From NCBI RefSeq assembly GCF_933775445.1, contig NC_065872.1, forward strand, positions 6,448,001 to 6,512,000: a stretch of DNA of 64,000 bases, read 5' to 3'. The stretch is from Argentina anserina (lineage: Eukaryota > Streptophyta > Magnoliopsida > Rosales > Rosaceae). The position numbers were made by a program, and so were the translations under genes. Shown piece by piece: positions 36,900-48,219 of this stretch. The notes under the pieces are model-generated. The model was not told the origin of the DNA, made no database searches, and saw only the letters and a list, made by a program, of their open reading frames with translations. The first letter of the stretch is position 1; every line of letters starts with the position of its first letter.

Positions 36900-39300
36900 G
36901 AACATCCGGACCCTTTAATACCCAGTCTTTGAGCTTTTCTTGTATTAAATAAACCACACCGCACCCGGATCAAAAGAGAAATTGCAGTTCAATATACCTT
37001 ATTGCAAGTATGTTCAGGAATTACGCTAGCTCTCGACATACTTTTTCAACAATCATCAACTACTTAATCTATAATCTCGCCTTATGTGCCGAAGGAAGGT
37101 AGAAGTTGCTGTGTGATCGAAGAAAATATCAAAACCAAACCCAGACACCAAGTTCAAAACATTAAAAGGTTTAAAGAACACCAGACATCAAACTTGAACG
37201 AGTATGCAATAAAAGATCATCAAAAACAGAACACGTTCCAGTAATTAACCACCAATAAGCACAACCATGATTTATATTTTCAATTATCAAAAATTTGATT
37301 GAAGAACAAAACATGACATAAAACAGCACATAAGAGCGGCACAACTATATATAAATTTAAGTTTGAAAAACATCAAATCATATTATATACAGTACAGCTT
37401 ATAACTCAACGAACTAGCAACAAAGGGAAATATTTCGATACTTAGATACACCAAATTTAATGAATTGTAACTCTGTAATAGAAAGAAGGATATATTAGGA
37501 TCGTTTGGAATATCCCAACGCTCAGATACACAACAAATTTAATTAATTTCAACTTCAAATAAGAAATATAAAAAAATCAAGAACAGCTGTGCCGGGTCAG
37601 ACAGACATAATAGTTGAATTATTCGTTACTATTATTAGAGAACAATAGTCCTCGAGAAATTAACTTCAAAATTAGACGAACTAAAATTAACCCTCTTTTG
37701 TTTATCACCTCGGTATTGCAAGGATTACTGTGACAGAGGTGCTTCTTTCTGAGCCTTGAAAGGACCGCACATCAGTTTGAAAGAAGATAGCTCCAAGCCT
37801 CCCAAGTTTCTTCATATGCCCAAAACAAAACCAAATCCAATTGCATCCTATAATACTTGCAATACATACATGGACGTAGAAGTTCGTATATAAAATCTAT
37901 AATACTTCTGATGGCATAACCAAATTGAACAAATTGTGTAAAAAAATCTACAATAGTGCAGAAAGCATTAAAAATTGATAACCAGCAAAAAATTGCGTTA
38001 CGAGAACATAGAACAATTGTAAATACGCTGTGAAAACAATAAATTAGGATCTTGACATAGACGCAACGAACAGTTTGTAAACAGATGGAAAAAACGGCAG
38101 AATATTAAAATGATAGCTTCATTGGAAATTGCAGATCAATTTATCGATAAGTAACAGACATGATTTGACTACAGATGTGGATTGTATTTCCAAACAGACA
38201 TGATTTGATTACAGATGTGGATTGTATTTCCATGTGTATGTATATGCACGGAAGTAGCTGTGGATTTTATTAATGATTGTGTTTTACGTGTATACCCACC
38301 CACTTGTAGATGCACGAAAGTACGTTATAACGTTGCCTCGAGATATAACGAATTAAGATGTACTGCAGATTTAGATGATACCTTGGGTGTAGCTGATGTT
38401 GTCCGGAATCTGATTTCGCCAGGATTGGAAGAGCAAAAGGAGCAGAAATAAAAGTAAAACTGGACAGAGAGCACACAGAGGGGAGAGACCCTGGGCCAAA
38501 AACAAAATACCCATGCCGTCTCCCCCTCTAACCAAAAAAATTTCTTTTTTTTCATTAATTTTTTTTTTGACCTGCCATGCAAGCGCACCTGCCACGGCAA
38601 AGGTCGGATGACAAAGGATCGGTCCAGGACTCAGCTCATTCACCGAGCCTATCGTCCCGATTTCTTATACATCCTTAATCCATGTTACCACTTGCCAAAT
38701 TACAATAACGTCAACACAGTGCGACCAATATTTGTGCCGGAACTCGAATCTCCAACTAAATCAATAACTGATCTGTCGTCTTAGAGAACAACGCCTCTTC
38801 CGATTCGCCATAAATACAACGCCTCAGCTCGTTACAGCTGATCTAAACAAACAAACAAGCTCATATCAGTATCGATAAATGAATAAGCAGCTCAAAATCG
38901 CTGCATAACTGAATATATAGGCAAACTACAGCCGATTCCATCGAATTAAACGAATCCAAAGCTAGAATAACAAAATTAAACTTAGCAGAAGCATAGTTTC
39001 GGCAAATTTTTACTAATTAAAGCATATTCAGACCTGAAACGATGCGGAGGCATAGGAACACCAGCTAAAATCTGTTTAGCTGAATACGAGATCCTCACGT
39101 ACCAAAACCACCACCACCACCATGTAGATCTCGACGAGACATAACCGAATCCGAAACCAAAAAACAAAGAGAGCAATCCATTCAGAAAAGATCCGAAGGA
39201 ATAGAGGAAGAACAGAGTCGAGGAGGTGGTGGAGAGACAACGAATACGTCTCTGGGATGTTTTCTTTTCTACAACACTCGTTGTCTTTATATAAAAAGAG
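36900..39300 (-). ncRNA. Paralogous non-coding module B (putative transcript)
   Basis: The counterpart of module A. It has a TATA box at 39286-39297, a first exon ending at 39034 (CAG before a GT donor), and shared sequence around 39034-39120 and 38460-38672. The module ends with the tRNA-like copy B, as A ends with copy A. The region between block 2 and the tRNA-like element has diverged too far to align by eye. No protein domain is recognised. Confidence 0.5.
39286..39297 (-). promoter_or_regulatory. TATA box of module B
   Basis: CTTTATATAAAAA-like sequence, read as TTTTTATATAAAG on the minus strand. The conserved upstream block TAATGGACGGCTG lies at 39340-39352. Confidence 0.65.
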
Positions 39301-39828
39301 GTGAGGGAACGGACGGTGGAGATTGACACGTTATCGTTTTAATGGACGGCTGGAGATTAGGGTTGAAGAAGCGGTGGGGAATAGAAAATAAAGAAAAGTA
39401 GGTATCGGATGTCAGAGAGGCGTTGCGTATATGCGGGGCAAGTTGCAAGTGGTGACCATATCAAACACGACATTAGAAATTGCCGCCTTTTGGTGGGGAC
39501 GTGTCTTTTTTGGTGCGGAACACGCGGTTTGACATTAATTAGGTTTCGACTTTCAACTACTCATTTTATTTAAATTACTTAATTGACCCCCTTCTAGATA
39601 ATTCTGTACTTGGGCCCTTTCGTTTTGAGGTGATTTGTTGGCCCAAAAGTTCACCATAGTGCGGGCTTTCCAGGCCATACGCTGTTCAACGAATTTATAA
39701 GTTATAAAGGTTGATACTCCCGACAGACGACTCACATTGGTTCTTCCGGACTCGAATTTTAAGGCAAAGTTTTCGTTAAAATTTAGACGGCTGGCTTTGT
39801 CTCTACCGTCTCATGACGGTAGAAAGTC

Positions 39829-39851
39829 GGGGGGGGGGGGGGGGGGGGGGG
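39829..39851. repeat. 23-base poly-G run
   Basis: Uninterrupted G run in intergenic DNA; its exact length may be uncertain. Confidence 0.9.
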
Positions 39852-40251
39852 TGCGGCCGATAACGGATGTGGGTGCGGCCGAATCGATAACAGCCCTAAT
39901 GTACGTACGGGTGGAACCAAGAAGTAAAATGAATTGTCAATAAACGGACTGTGCGCAACGTTGTTCATAAACAGATACGCTCAAATTCCGTATTCAACTC
40001 CAAAAATTTCATCGTGAAATAGACCCCACATGATATAATGTCAAATTTGGTATTCAACTCCGCAACTCCAAACTTTTCATCGTGAATCAAACCGAGTCAT
40101 GTTCATATAATCGAGCCATGCTCATGCAATATCAATTACATTACAAAAAAAAAAGTAATATCAAGTACCTCGTAATCCTCATATGTGACTGTAGGGACTG
40201 GAGTTTAAGAATGGCTCAAGTAATCAGTGAAGTACCTCATATCTGACTATA

Positions 40252-41329
40252 GGGAGCACATCACCTGTGCCCATATTCCTTATGTCAAATATACCCATCA
40301 AAATTCACAACGTGTCATATGCATCTTCACATGCATCTTCACATGCATCTTCACATGCATCTTCCACGCTTAACTATAGTTAACTGTAGCTAATTTGTGA
40401 ATTAAAAAAACTTAAACATTAATGATGCAGTTCCCCTCCCCCCAAACAAACCCAACATGATTCTACCACTTCCGATTTATCTTCACCATCTTCTATTTCT
40501 CCATCACTCAGCAACAAACCTAGCATTTTTTTTTTGTGGAAGTCCAACGACACTGCTGCACGCTTTACCGACATTTTAGTCTCATTCATCGGCTTTGATG
40601 ATCGTTCTCGTTTGATTGATTCACTAACATAGCACGTTATTCCAAGATGGTTGTGAAGAGGTTCAAACTCAAGCAAAGATCAGGGTGGAGTTTGTCATGC
40701 TTCTTAGTAAAATGGGTGATTCACTTCGCCATGTTTGTGGTCCTAATGAATCAGATTTTTAACCACGCATAACACCTGTATAAAGGCTTATGTAAATTAG
40801 AATGTCCATGTGTATTGTGGACATGGATTCTTGAAATTTCATGCTAGCAGGGCTCATGGTAACTTGGTGTTTTCTATTAGGAATTACATAGATGACAGAC
40901 CATGCAGATGGTCACTTTGTATTTCAATTTGGCAAATCAAGAGCTCATACATTTTCAACGCAATCAAATTCTCAAACCTCAACCGATGATATCATCAGTT
41001 TAATCCTTTAAGAAATAACCATTCCATTTTTTTTAGTTGTAGAAAATGGATGAAAGAGCGGTACATGTCCACTAAAAATTGTGGGTTTTTTGCTCAGAGA
41101 TGGAGAAAGAAGAAAGAAAATAGAAGAAGGTGAGGATGAATCGGAAGAGGTAGAATCATGTTGGGTTTGTGGGGGTGCAGCTACATCATTAATATTTAAG
41201 TTTTTTTTAACTCACAAATTAACTACATTTAACAATAGTAAAAATTTAAAGAGGCATGTGACAGGTGACGAATTTTGATGGGTGACACATATTTAGCATA
41301 TGCAATATGGGCACGGGTGATGTGCTCCC
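40252..41329. mobile_element. Fold-back element with ~260-bp inverted arms
   Basis: The arms 40252-40530 and about 41080-41329 are inverted copies, beginning GGGAGCACATCACC. Flanks TGACTATA and TGACTAAG share 6 of 8 bases, compatible with an 8-9-bp target duplication (hAT or MULE). Both arms encode a similar acidic run ending in VESCWVC when read outward-in, but no full protein is evident. The left arm holds a 12-bp tandem repeat absent from the right arm. Confidence 0.75.
40319..40364. repeat. 12-bp tandem repeat, ~4 copies
   Basis: Unit ATGCATCTTCAC repeated nearly four times inside the left arm of the fold-back element. Confidence 0.9.
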
Positions 41330-41455
41330 TGACTAAGAATGGGCATACGGGGGATTTCCCCACCCCTGCGCCCCCACCCCCGCGTGTAACCGCCCTCGCA
41401 CCCCCACCCCCGCACCCCCATCCCCCGTGTGGGGGATTTTCTGAATGGGGGATTC

Positions 41456-42595
41456 TATGACACCCGACCCAGATTAAGTAGCGATTAATCCGAATCAAGA
41501 TGTCCTGGTACTTTCCATGGCGCTCAATCATCTATTTCTCTATTTAAACCCCAATTGAAATAACCATACCTCGTAGACGATCTCGACAAGGATTGATATA
41601 TTTCCCTACTATTACCACTACTATACAATACATGGAAGAGAGTGAGAGAGAGAGTATACGTTGGTGCCCGTTAGAGAGCAAGCGAGAATTAGAGGTCATC
41701 GCCATCCATTCCCTTTTTTTTTTGTGAAAACTCTCATGCTCCCCCTCCTCCTTTTCTCTCTCCGAAGATATCGATAAACCCCCCCCCCCCATGTTAGAGG
41801 AGTCGATGATGAATATAAGGGTGAGGTCCATATTATGGATATCGATGGAGGAAGTCGGTGTTCCCCCTTCTCGAATAGTCTAGCTAATTCATCTTACATA
41901 TATTGTATGTACATTCCCCAATTCGATGGTTTAGATTAAAAATCGCAGGATCAAAGATCAATATTTACTTATTTGTTTACTCCTTTAATAGTAAGTAATC
42001 TAATATAACAAATATTTGATGAACACACTGCAACTATAACTATAGTAATATAATTAAGTACGTCATAAAATTTGCAGGGTATCACAATCTCCTCCCGTTT
42101 TAAAATTTTGAGGACAAAATTTTAAATGGTCAAACCCATAATCATTTGTAAGGGTTTATGATACATAATAAAAACTATCTTGCTACCAATAGAGTATATG
42201 ACCATTTTCATGTGCTAATAACTTTACAACGATTTGAAGGTTCAACATACAAACACCGATTAGATCCCACCGCCTAGCTAACCACTGCGTAAAACCTTCG
42301 CCCAGCTAACCACCGATGAAGGATATAAGGGTGAGGTCCATGCTATGGATATCGATGAAGGAGGTCGGTGTTCCCCCTTCTCGAATAGTCTAGCTAATTC
42401 ACCTTACATATATTGTATGTACATTCCCCAGTTCGATGGTTTAGATTGAACATCACAGGATCACGGTCAATATTTACTTATTTATTTACTCCTTTAATAG
42501 TAAGTAATCTGATATAACAAATATTTCATGAACACACTGCAACTATAACTATATTAATTTAATTAATTACATCATAAAATTTGCAAGGTATCACA
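41456..42595 (-). mobile_element. Internally deleted Ty3-gypsy-type LTR element
   Basis: Perfect 5-bp flanks GATTC (41451-41455, 42596-42600). On the minus strand a long LTR (42086 down to 41456, about 630 bp) starts TGTGATACCC and ends near GGTGTCATA. It is preceded by a GGGAGGAGAT polypurine tract. The right-hand copy (42325-42595) matches the LTR's first 270 bp or so at high identity. Only about 240 bp of internal sequence remain, including the gypsy-like 3' end ATTTTGTCCTCAAAATTTT. It looks like a deletion derivative. Confidence 0.75.
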
Positions 42596-44580
42596 GATTC
42601 CCCTCCCCACTCCTGCTGGTTGATGGGTTTCCCGCCCCATCCCCGCCCCTCGTAATTTCTATATAATTTTTTTGTAATTATATATTTTTTTTCAGTTGGA
42701 AATTGTTTTTCCTCTTTTTAAAATTGTTTTTTACAAAACATAATTTGATTTTGAAAAAGTTTTTTGTTAATTTAATCCAACTTAGACACGAATTCTTATT
42801 TCCTAAGACATTGGTTTACGTTATCAATGTTTTTTTCGATAATCTTATGTTATTAATGTTGATATATGAATAATTCTTACCATTGAAATCCTACTTAATA
42901 AAATAGTTAGATATTCATTAAAATCCTACATTGATAATTTAGAATAATCATACATTGATAATTTAAATTCTCGAAATCCTACTTTGAACACCAATTAACT
43001 GTCTTTCAACATCAATCATAAAGTGTGACATTATCTTTCATAACTTCATATATGTCGAAATCGTCATCAAATGTGCAATCATCTTTTGCATTGATTCCTG
43101 CAGCTGATAAAAGAAAACAAAAACACAAATATCAACATTTACATAAAAAAATAGAAGTCATAGTATTTACTAAAATGAAAAGAAACGACTTATTATCCCT
43201 TTCATTTCTCCCCACATCCAATCTCTAGCGCACATAAGAGCCTCCAAAGTATCTGCATGTAGGTGGCTTCGATGGGAGCTTACAACTCTCCCACTAGTGC
43301 TAAACGCTGACTCATAAGCAACAGTGGACACAAGGATAGCTAACACATCTCTTGCCAAGGCTTGCAAGGTGGGATACCGTATTCCATTCACCCGCCACCA
43401 TTCTAATATATCAAACTCAAGGGAAGTTTTGGTTCTTGGTATCAGCTTCTATCCCAAATAATCATCTAGTTCAGATTTCAAACTATCCTTCTTTTTCTTA
43501 GAGGAAACATATCAGTCGAAAGATGTTAGAGAGTCGTCCTCTAAGTCATATGGTACTAAGCATGGGGAAGCACGAGACTGAGATGATACTTGACTTGACT
43601 GATACTCAAGTGTCAACTTGTTCGCCATCTCTCTGATTCTCTCAACTTCAGGTAGGTAAGTCTCTATGTAAATCAAAAGAAAGAAGTACTCAATCATCTT
43701 CATCTTGAACCTCAGATCCAATATGGTTGCAACAGCCATTATCCCATGAATAGAAGTCCAATACTTGTTAAACTTCAATGCCATCTTCTCTGCCATCATC
43801 CTCACTTCATTGCAATCAGACTTCAACCAATCATTAATTCCAATTTCGATACCGCACATATTCGGGAAGCAAAGATTTACAGTAGGATACTTAGTCCCTG
43901 AAAACAACAAAGTGGCCTTGTAGAACACACTCAACTTATTTGCAATCACCCTTGATAATGCCCACTCTTCTTCACTTGGTATGGCCTTGTAGTCGCGCTT
44001 GAGGCGAGAAAAGACATCTTTATACTTTTGTCCACTTTGTATCATGAGGAAAGTTGAATTCCATCTGGTTTGGCAATCTAAAACCAACTTAGTGATATTC
44101 TTTATATTCATTGTCTTCGCCATTTCGAGAAACTTTTCTTCTCTTTTCTGGGTGGCTAACCAATAAGCAACACACCGTCTAATCTTCTCAAGGGCACCAG
44201 AAATCACTCAAGACCATATATGACAATAAGGTTCAATATATGAGCACAACACCTCAACATTACATTATTTGTACTGCAATTATCCATCGTCAAAGCAGAT
44301 AAATTTCCATCAATTCCCCATTCAGTCAAACAATCCAACAAAGCATTAGTAAGCACCTCAGCCGTATGCAGACATGGTACATAGATAAATCTAATTAGAA
44401 ACAAGTACATTGAGTTAAAGAATTAAGTTAAACAAGATTCATGGAAGTACAAATATTCTTCAAACAAGATTCAAGACCATTCAAAAGCAAAAGCATTATT
44501 TAAAGTAAAAGAGATTGAAAACTAAATAGAAAACTAACCTCACAAGCCGACTAATCAAGATCCAAGCATCATTTATAAAA

Positions 44581-45539
44581 GGCAAAATTGTCAAAATACA
44601 CTTTAAATTTGGCTAAAATTGTCAATTTGCATCCCGAACTTGTATTTGAGTCAATTTACCTCCTAAACTTGGTAAAAATTGTCGATTTGCACTCCATCCG
44701 TTAAATTTAACTGTTTCTATCCTATTTTGCGTCACATGTCATACACATGAGGGGTAATGTTGTCATTTTCAATTTATATTTTTCTTAAAAACAAATAAAA
44801 ATATTCTTTAAAAGGAGGATTATTTTTTAATCAAATTATTTATTTACATCTTTTTTCTACATATTTAACCCTACTTCGAATTTTATATTCAACATACCCA
44901 CTCATTCAAATATAGTGTATTGTGTATATATATATATATATATATTTATATGTACACATTGTTGGAGGAGGAACGAAACGAGAATAATAACGACGTAATA
45001 TAACAAAACGTAACTGTTTAATTATTGAAAATGGGCCTATATATAGACATTATATAACCACAATCTTATAAGATTCGGAGTCCTAATCTATTACAGAAAT
45101 GTGAATATATCTCTAATAAGAAATCTAATAAGGCTAAGACACACATAATTGTAGAATAATAATTCTCCCAGAAAACACACTTATTTTTCAATGTATTTAT
45201 TTATATTTTTCTAATATTTTTTAACATACCATATCAAGTAAAATAATAAATATATAAATCAATAATATGTTTCGAAAAAAAAACATTGTAACAAGTGTTC
45301 ATCTTAAGTAATTTTATTAATTTATTTCATTATTAAATATGAATAAAAATATAATGACAATATTGCCTCTCAAATGCATGACATGTGACTTAAAATTGGA
45401 TGTAAAACATTAAATTGAATGAATATGGTGCAAATCGGGAATTTTTACCAAGTTTAGGAGGTAAATTGTCTTAAATGCAAGTTCAGAGTACAAATTGACA
45501 ATTATGACTAAATTGAAGGTGTAAATCGACTTTTTTGCC
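44581..45539. mobile_element. MULE (Mutator-like) non-autonomous element
   Basis: A 959-bp element with perfect 9-bp flanks TTTATAAAA (44572-44580, 45540-45548). The long imperfect inverted ends begin GGCAAAATTGTCAAA / GGCAAAAAAGTCGAT and share CAATTTACCTCCTAAACTTG. No transposase. It sits within an hAT transposase exon; joining the two sides at one copy of the flank restores sequence continuity. Confidence 0.92.
44960..45177 (-). mobile_element. Solo LTR related to the 29-35 kb copia element
   Basis: About 218 bp, with the same GGGAGAATTATTATTCTACA start, TGTGTGTCTTAGCCT and TATATATAGGCCCATTTT body as the copia LTRs. No internal region is attached. Flanks CACAT and CACTT agree at 4 of 5 bases, fitting a target duplication. 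It lies inside the MULE. Confidence 0.75.
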
Positions 45540-46140
45540 TTTATAAAATGCGTTGTCGTGGTCATGAAATCTCTCTGTTGGTTGTTCGAAGTCCACATAT
45601 CAATAGTGATAGCAATCCGACTACTATTCCCACTCAACAATCTCATGGTCTTGCCTTTCTCATGTTCGTAATACTTTATGATGTCTCTTTTAATAGTGGC
45701 TCGCGAAACAACCCTAAAATATGGTTTTAAAGAGTGACAAAAGTCTTGGAATCCATCATATTCAACCAGGGACAATGGATAATCATCCTTCATAATCATG
45801 CGTGCAAGCTTTCTTCTTGACCCCATCTCATCATAATGACAATCCTTAGCAGATGAAGACTCTTCCTTTCCCTTTTTATGCAACTGAGGGCATTTTTTAT
45901 AATGTCCATGTAAACCATGTGTCCATGTGTCCCCCACCCAAGGTTTTACCACAATAATTGCAACTACATCTCCCCTCTCCTACTACTGTAAAATGACTCC
46001 AAACGCTTGAGATCAGTCTTATTTTCTTACTACCATCATCACTTTGAATTGAGTCTGTATCCATTCGGTCAATATCACTTGAGATACCAATTGGTTCTGC
46101 ATTACAAGTTTCCATATCTATACACTTGTCAAATGACATA

Positions 46141-47187
46141 GTAACATACTAGTTTCATTAATACTTGGCATAACATGCACTAACAATACATCATCAACAC
46201 AACTTACAATAAAAGATAAATCTTAGCATCAATGATTCTTTTGTTTTCTTTCCTATAACCAGATTCCAATGTTTTAGAGTGTACATGTCACGCCCCCAAA
46301 TCCGACACTATTACTATATGGAAATATAGTTCTCGAATTAGAGATGTGACCTTAAAATTAATAAAATTTCCTCAATAAAACTGACAGAAATATATGTTTG
46401 AATAATACTTTTATTAGGAAAACAAAAAAAGAGTTATTTTACAATACAACGAATTTAAAAATAATGAAATTTAGCGAATATACATGAGTCTCGCATTTAT
46501 TATCTTGAAATAGTAGTTGAAGAAAAACTATCACCTTATTTAGTAGATTCATCTCATTCTCAAAACATCTACTCATTACATGAAAATAAGATTGTTTAGC
46601 ATTATGAGTAACACAGACACTTTCACACCTCCAACTCAATAAGGTCAATAGAATATTATAAAATTTAGTAATTAAGACAATATTTAAATACTAATAAAGT
46701 ATCACACCCCGGGACCATTTTCGGGACCGGAATGAAACAATATTCGTCGTAGCCCCGAATTCATAAGAAACTGAGATGTCAAATACGACGTGTCGACTAC
46801 CTATCAATCAAAACTACAAGGCCATGAATAGAAATAAAAATAAACCGACAACACGACATAAGGAGCAAACGAAATATAAACGCAAATAAACAAACGCGTA
46901 GCAAAGTAAGACTCAAACGTCAAACAAAGAACATGTCTAAGTCTCAATGGCCAACTGGTCCAACAAGAAGGTAAATAACTAGGTCGGAAGATGAGGAATA
47001 CCAGAGTATGCCAATTGTGTCAACTGGCTCCAACTCGGAGATCAGAAAGCTGGAAATTGTGAAATAAGATCTTTGTGACTGGACAGCAACCAACGAGCCT
47101 CGAACGCTATCAAACTACTAGCCTCCAGACCAACGCCACTAGATACCTTTGGGTGAACTATGCGTCTTGTACTATCCTTTCACGAGT
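46141..47187. other. Repeat-derived DNA without genes
   Basis: It contains TGTCACGCCCCC at 46287 and ATCACACCCCGGGACC near 46700. Such ends are often seen in plant retroelements, but no complete structure could be closed. Confidence 0.4.
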
Positions 47188-48211
47188 CATGGTACCGAAA
47201 ATCAGGACAACACTTCCATTAACGATAAAGTATACGGTGCCGGATATTAGGGCAACAGAGTCATCGTTAATACATTTTGGTGTTGGCAATGGTCTAAATA
47301 TCGTTTTCGGCATCGTATCGGTCGAGAGGTAAAACGATATATCGGAGGATATATCGGGAGATATATCGGTTTTATCGGGGATATATCGGTTTTATCGGAT
47401 TTGCTTATTTTCAAAAAAAATTATAAAATTATACTTCAATATATACCAAATAATCTAAAAAACGGTACTAAGTAAACTAAAGAAAATAAATACTTGATTT
47501 AATGACAATTAAAGTACACGAACGACATTTAATAATAAAAATAGGTATTTAAGAATGATTATTTAGACTTGAAATTCATCATATATATTTAAAATTTATA
47601 TAAATTTAAAATATATATGAAAAAATGATAAAAAAAAGTTTTTCAAAAAAAAAAAGAGGAAATAAATATTAAAAAATTAAACAAAAATTGAAAAAATAAT
47701 TAAAAAAATCAAAGTTTGACCGATATTTGACCGTTGACCATTATTTTTGCGTTGACTGATAAATTTTGACCGATATGCTCTTATCGTATCAGATTCGAAA
47801 TATCAGCGATATATCGGGGATATATCGGCGATATCGCCGATATTTCGAACAGAGGGTGTCGGACATCAGGACAACATGGTCACCAATACTAAATAAGACA
47901 CGGTGCCGGATATGAGGACGACGAAATCACCGATCATACAATATGGTGTCGGACATCAAGACAACGGGGTCACTAATACTAAATAAGACACGGTGCCAGA
48001 TATCACGACGACAGAATCACTGATAATACAGTATGGTCTCGGACATCAGGACAACGGGATCACCAATATTAAATAAAACATAATGCCGGATATCAGGACG
48101 ATGGAATCACCGATAATATAGTACCGTGCCAGACATCAGGAAAACAGGATCACCAATACTAAATAAGACGCGGTGCCGGATATCAGGACGACGGAATCAC
48201 CGATAATGTTC
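47188..48211. repeat. ~90-bp tandem array (two related 45-bp halves)
   Basis: Units contain GGTGCCGGATATCAGGACGA then GAATCACCGATAAT, alternating with GGTGTCGGACATCAGGACAA then GGGTCACCAATACTAAA. Starts at 47855, 47946, 48036 and 48126 give a period near 90. The array is split by an insertion at 47287-47854. Confidence 0.88.
47287..47854. mobile_element. hAT-like MITE inside the tandem array
   Basis: The ends CAATGGTCTAAATATCG and CTCTGTTCGAAATATCG (the latter read inward on the minus strand) match at about 12 of 17 positions. The flanks GGTGTTGG and GGTGTCGG agree at 7 of 8. The interior has clusters of GATATATCGG-like repeats at both sides and an AT-rich centre, with no coding frame. The flanks are also part of the tandem unit, which weakens them as proof of a target duplication. 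Confidence 0.65.
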
Positions 48212-48219
48212 AGATTGAA

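Larger units (their letters stand above)
43170..46139 (-). pseudogene. hAT transposase (RICESLEEPER/ZBED type), disrupted
   Basis: Parts in order: a BED-type zinc finger near 45900-46020 (CNYCGKTLGG, then HGLHGHYKKC in another frame, so a frameshift near 45940); the conserved ITIDMWTSNNQ segment near 45600; then a MULE insertion at 44581-45539. The frame resumes as FIYVPCLHTAEVLTNALLD and TMDNCSTNN. It jumps straight to CCAHILNLIV, missing a stretch normally present between them. A central region (43512-44207, TRWNSTFLMI) and the C-terminal dimerisation domain (43190-43391, STVAYESAFSTSGRVVSSHR) follow. It cannot make a complete transposase. Confidence 0.9.
41334..46140 (-). mobile_element. 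hAT transposon remnant with nested insertions
   Basis: The left end, TAAGAATGGGCATA followed by C-rich sequence (41334-41455, resuming at 42596), resembles the ends of the hAT MITEs at 15784 and 17411. The interior carries a broken hAT transposase on the minus strand. Nested inside are a deleted gypsy-like element (41456-42595) and a MULE (44581-45539). I could not find the right terminus, so the upper limit is the transposase start. Confidence 0.6.

Noticed and set aside
39737..39968. Frames containing poly-Gly or poly-Pro
   Set aside because: Created by the 23-base G run.
41229..41531. Pro/Gly-rich frames on both strands
   Set aside because: C-rich hAT end and gypsy boundary, not a gene.
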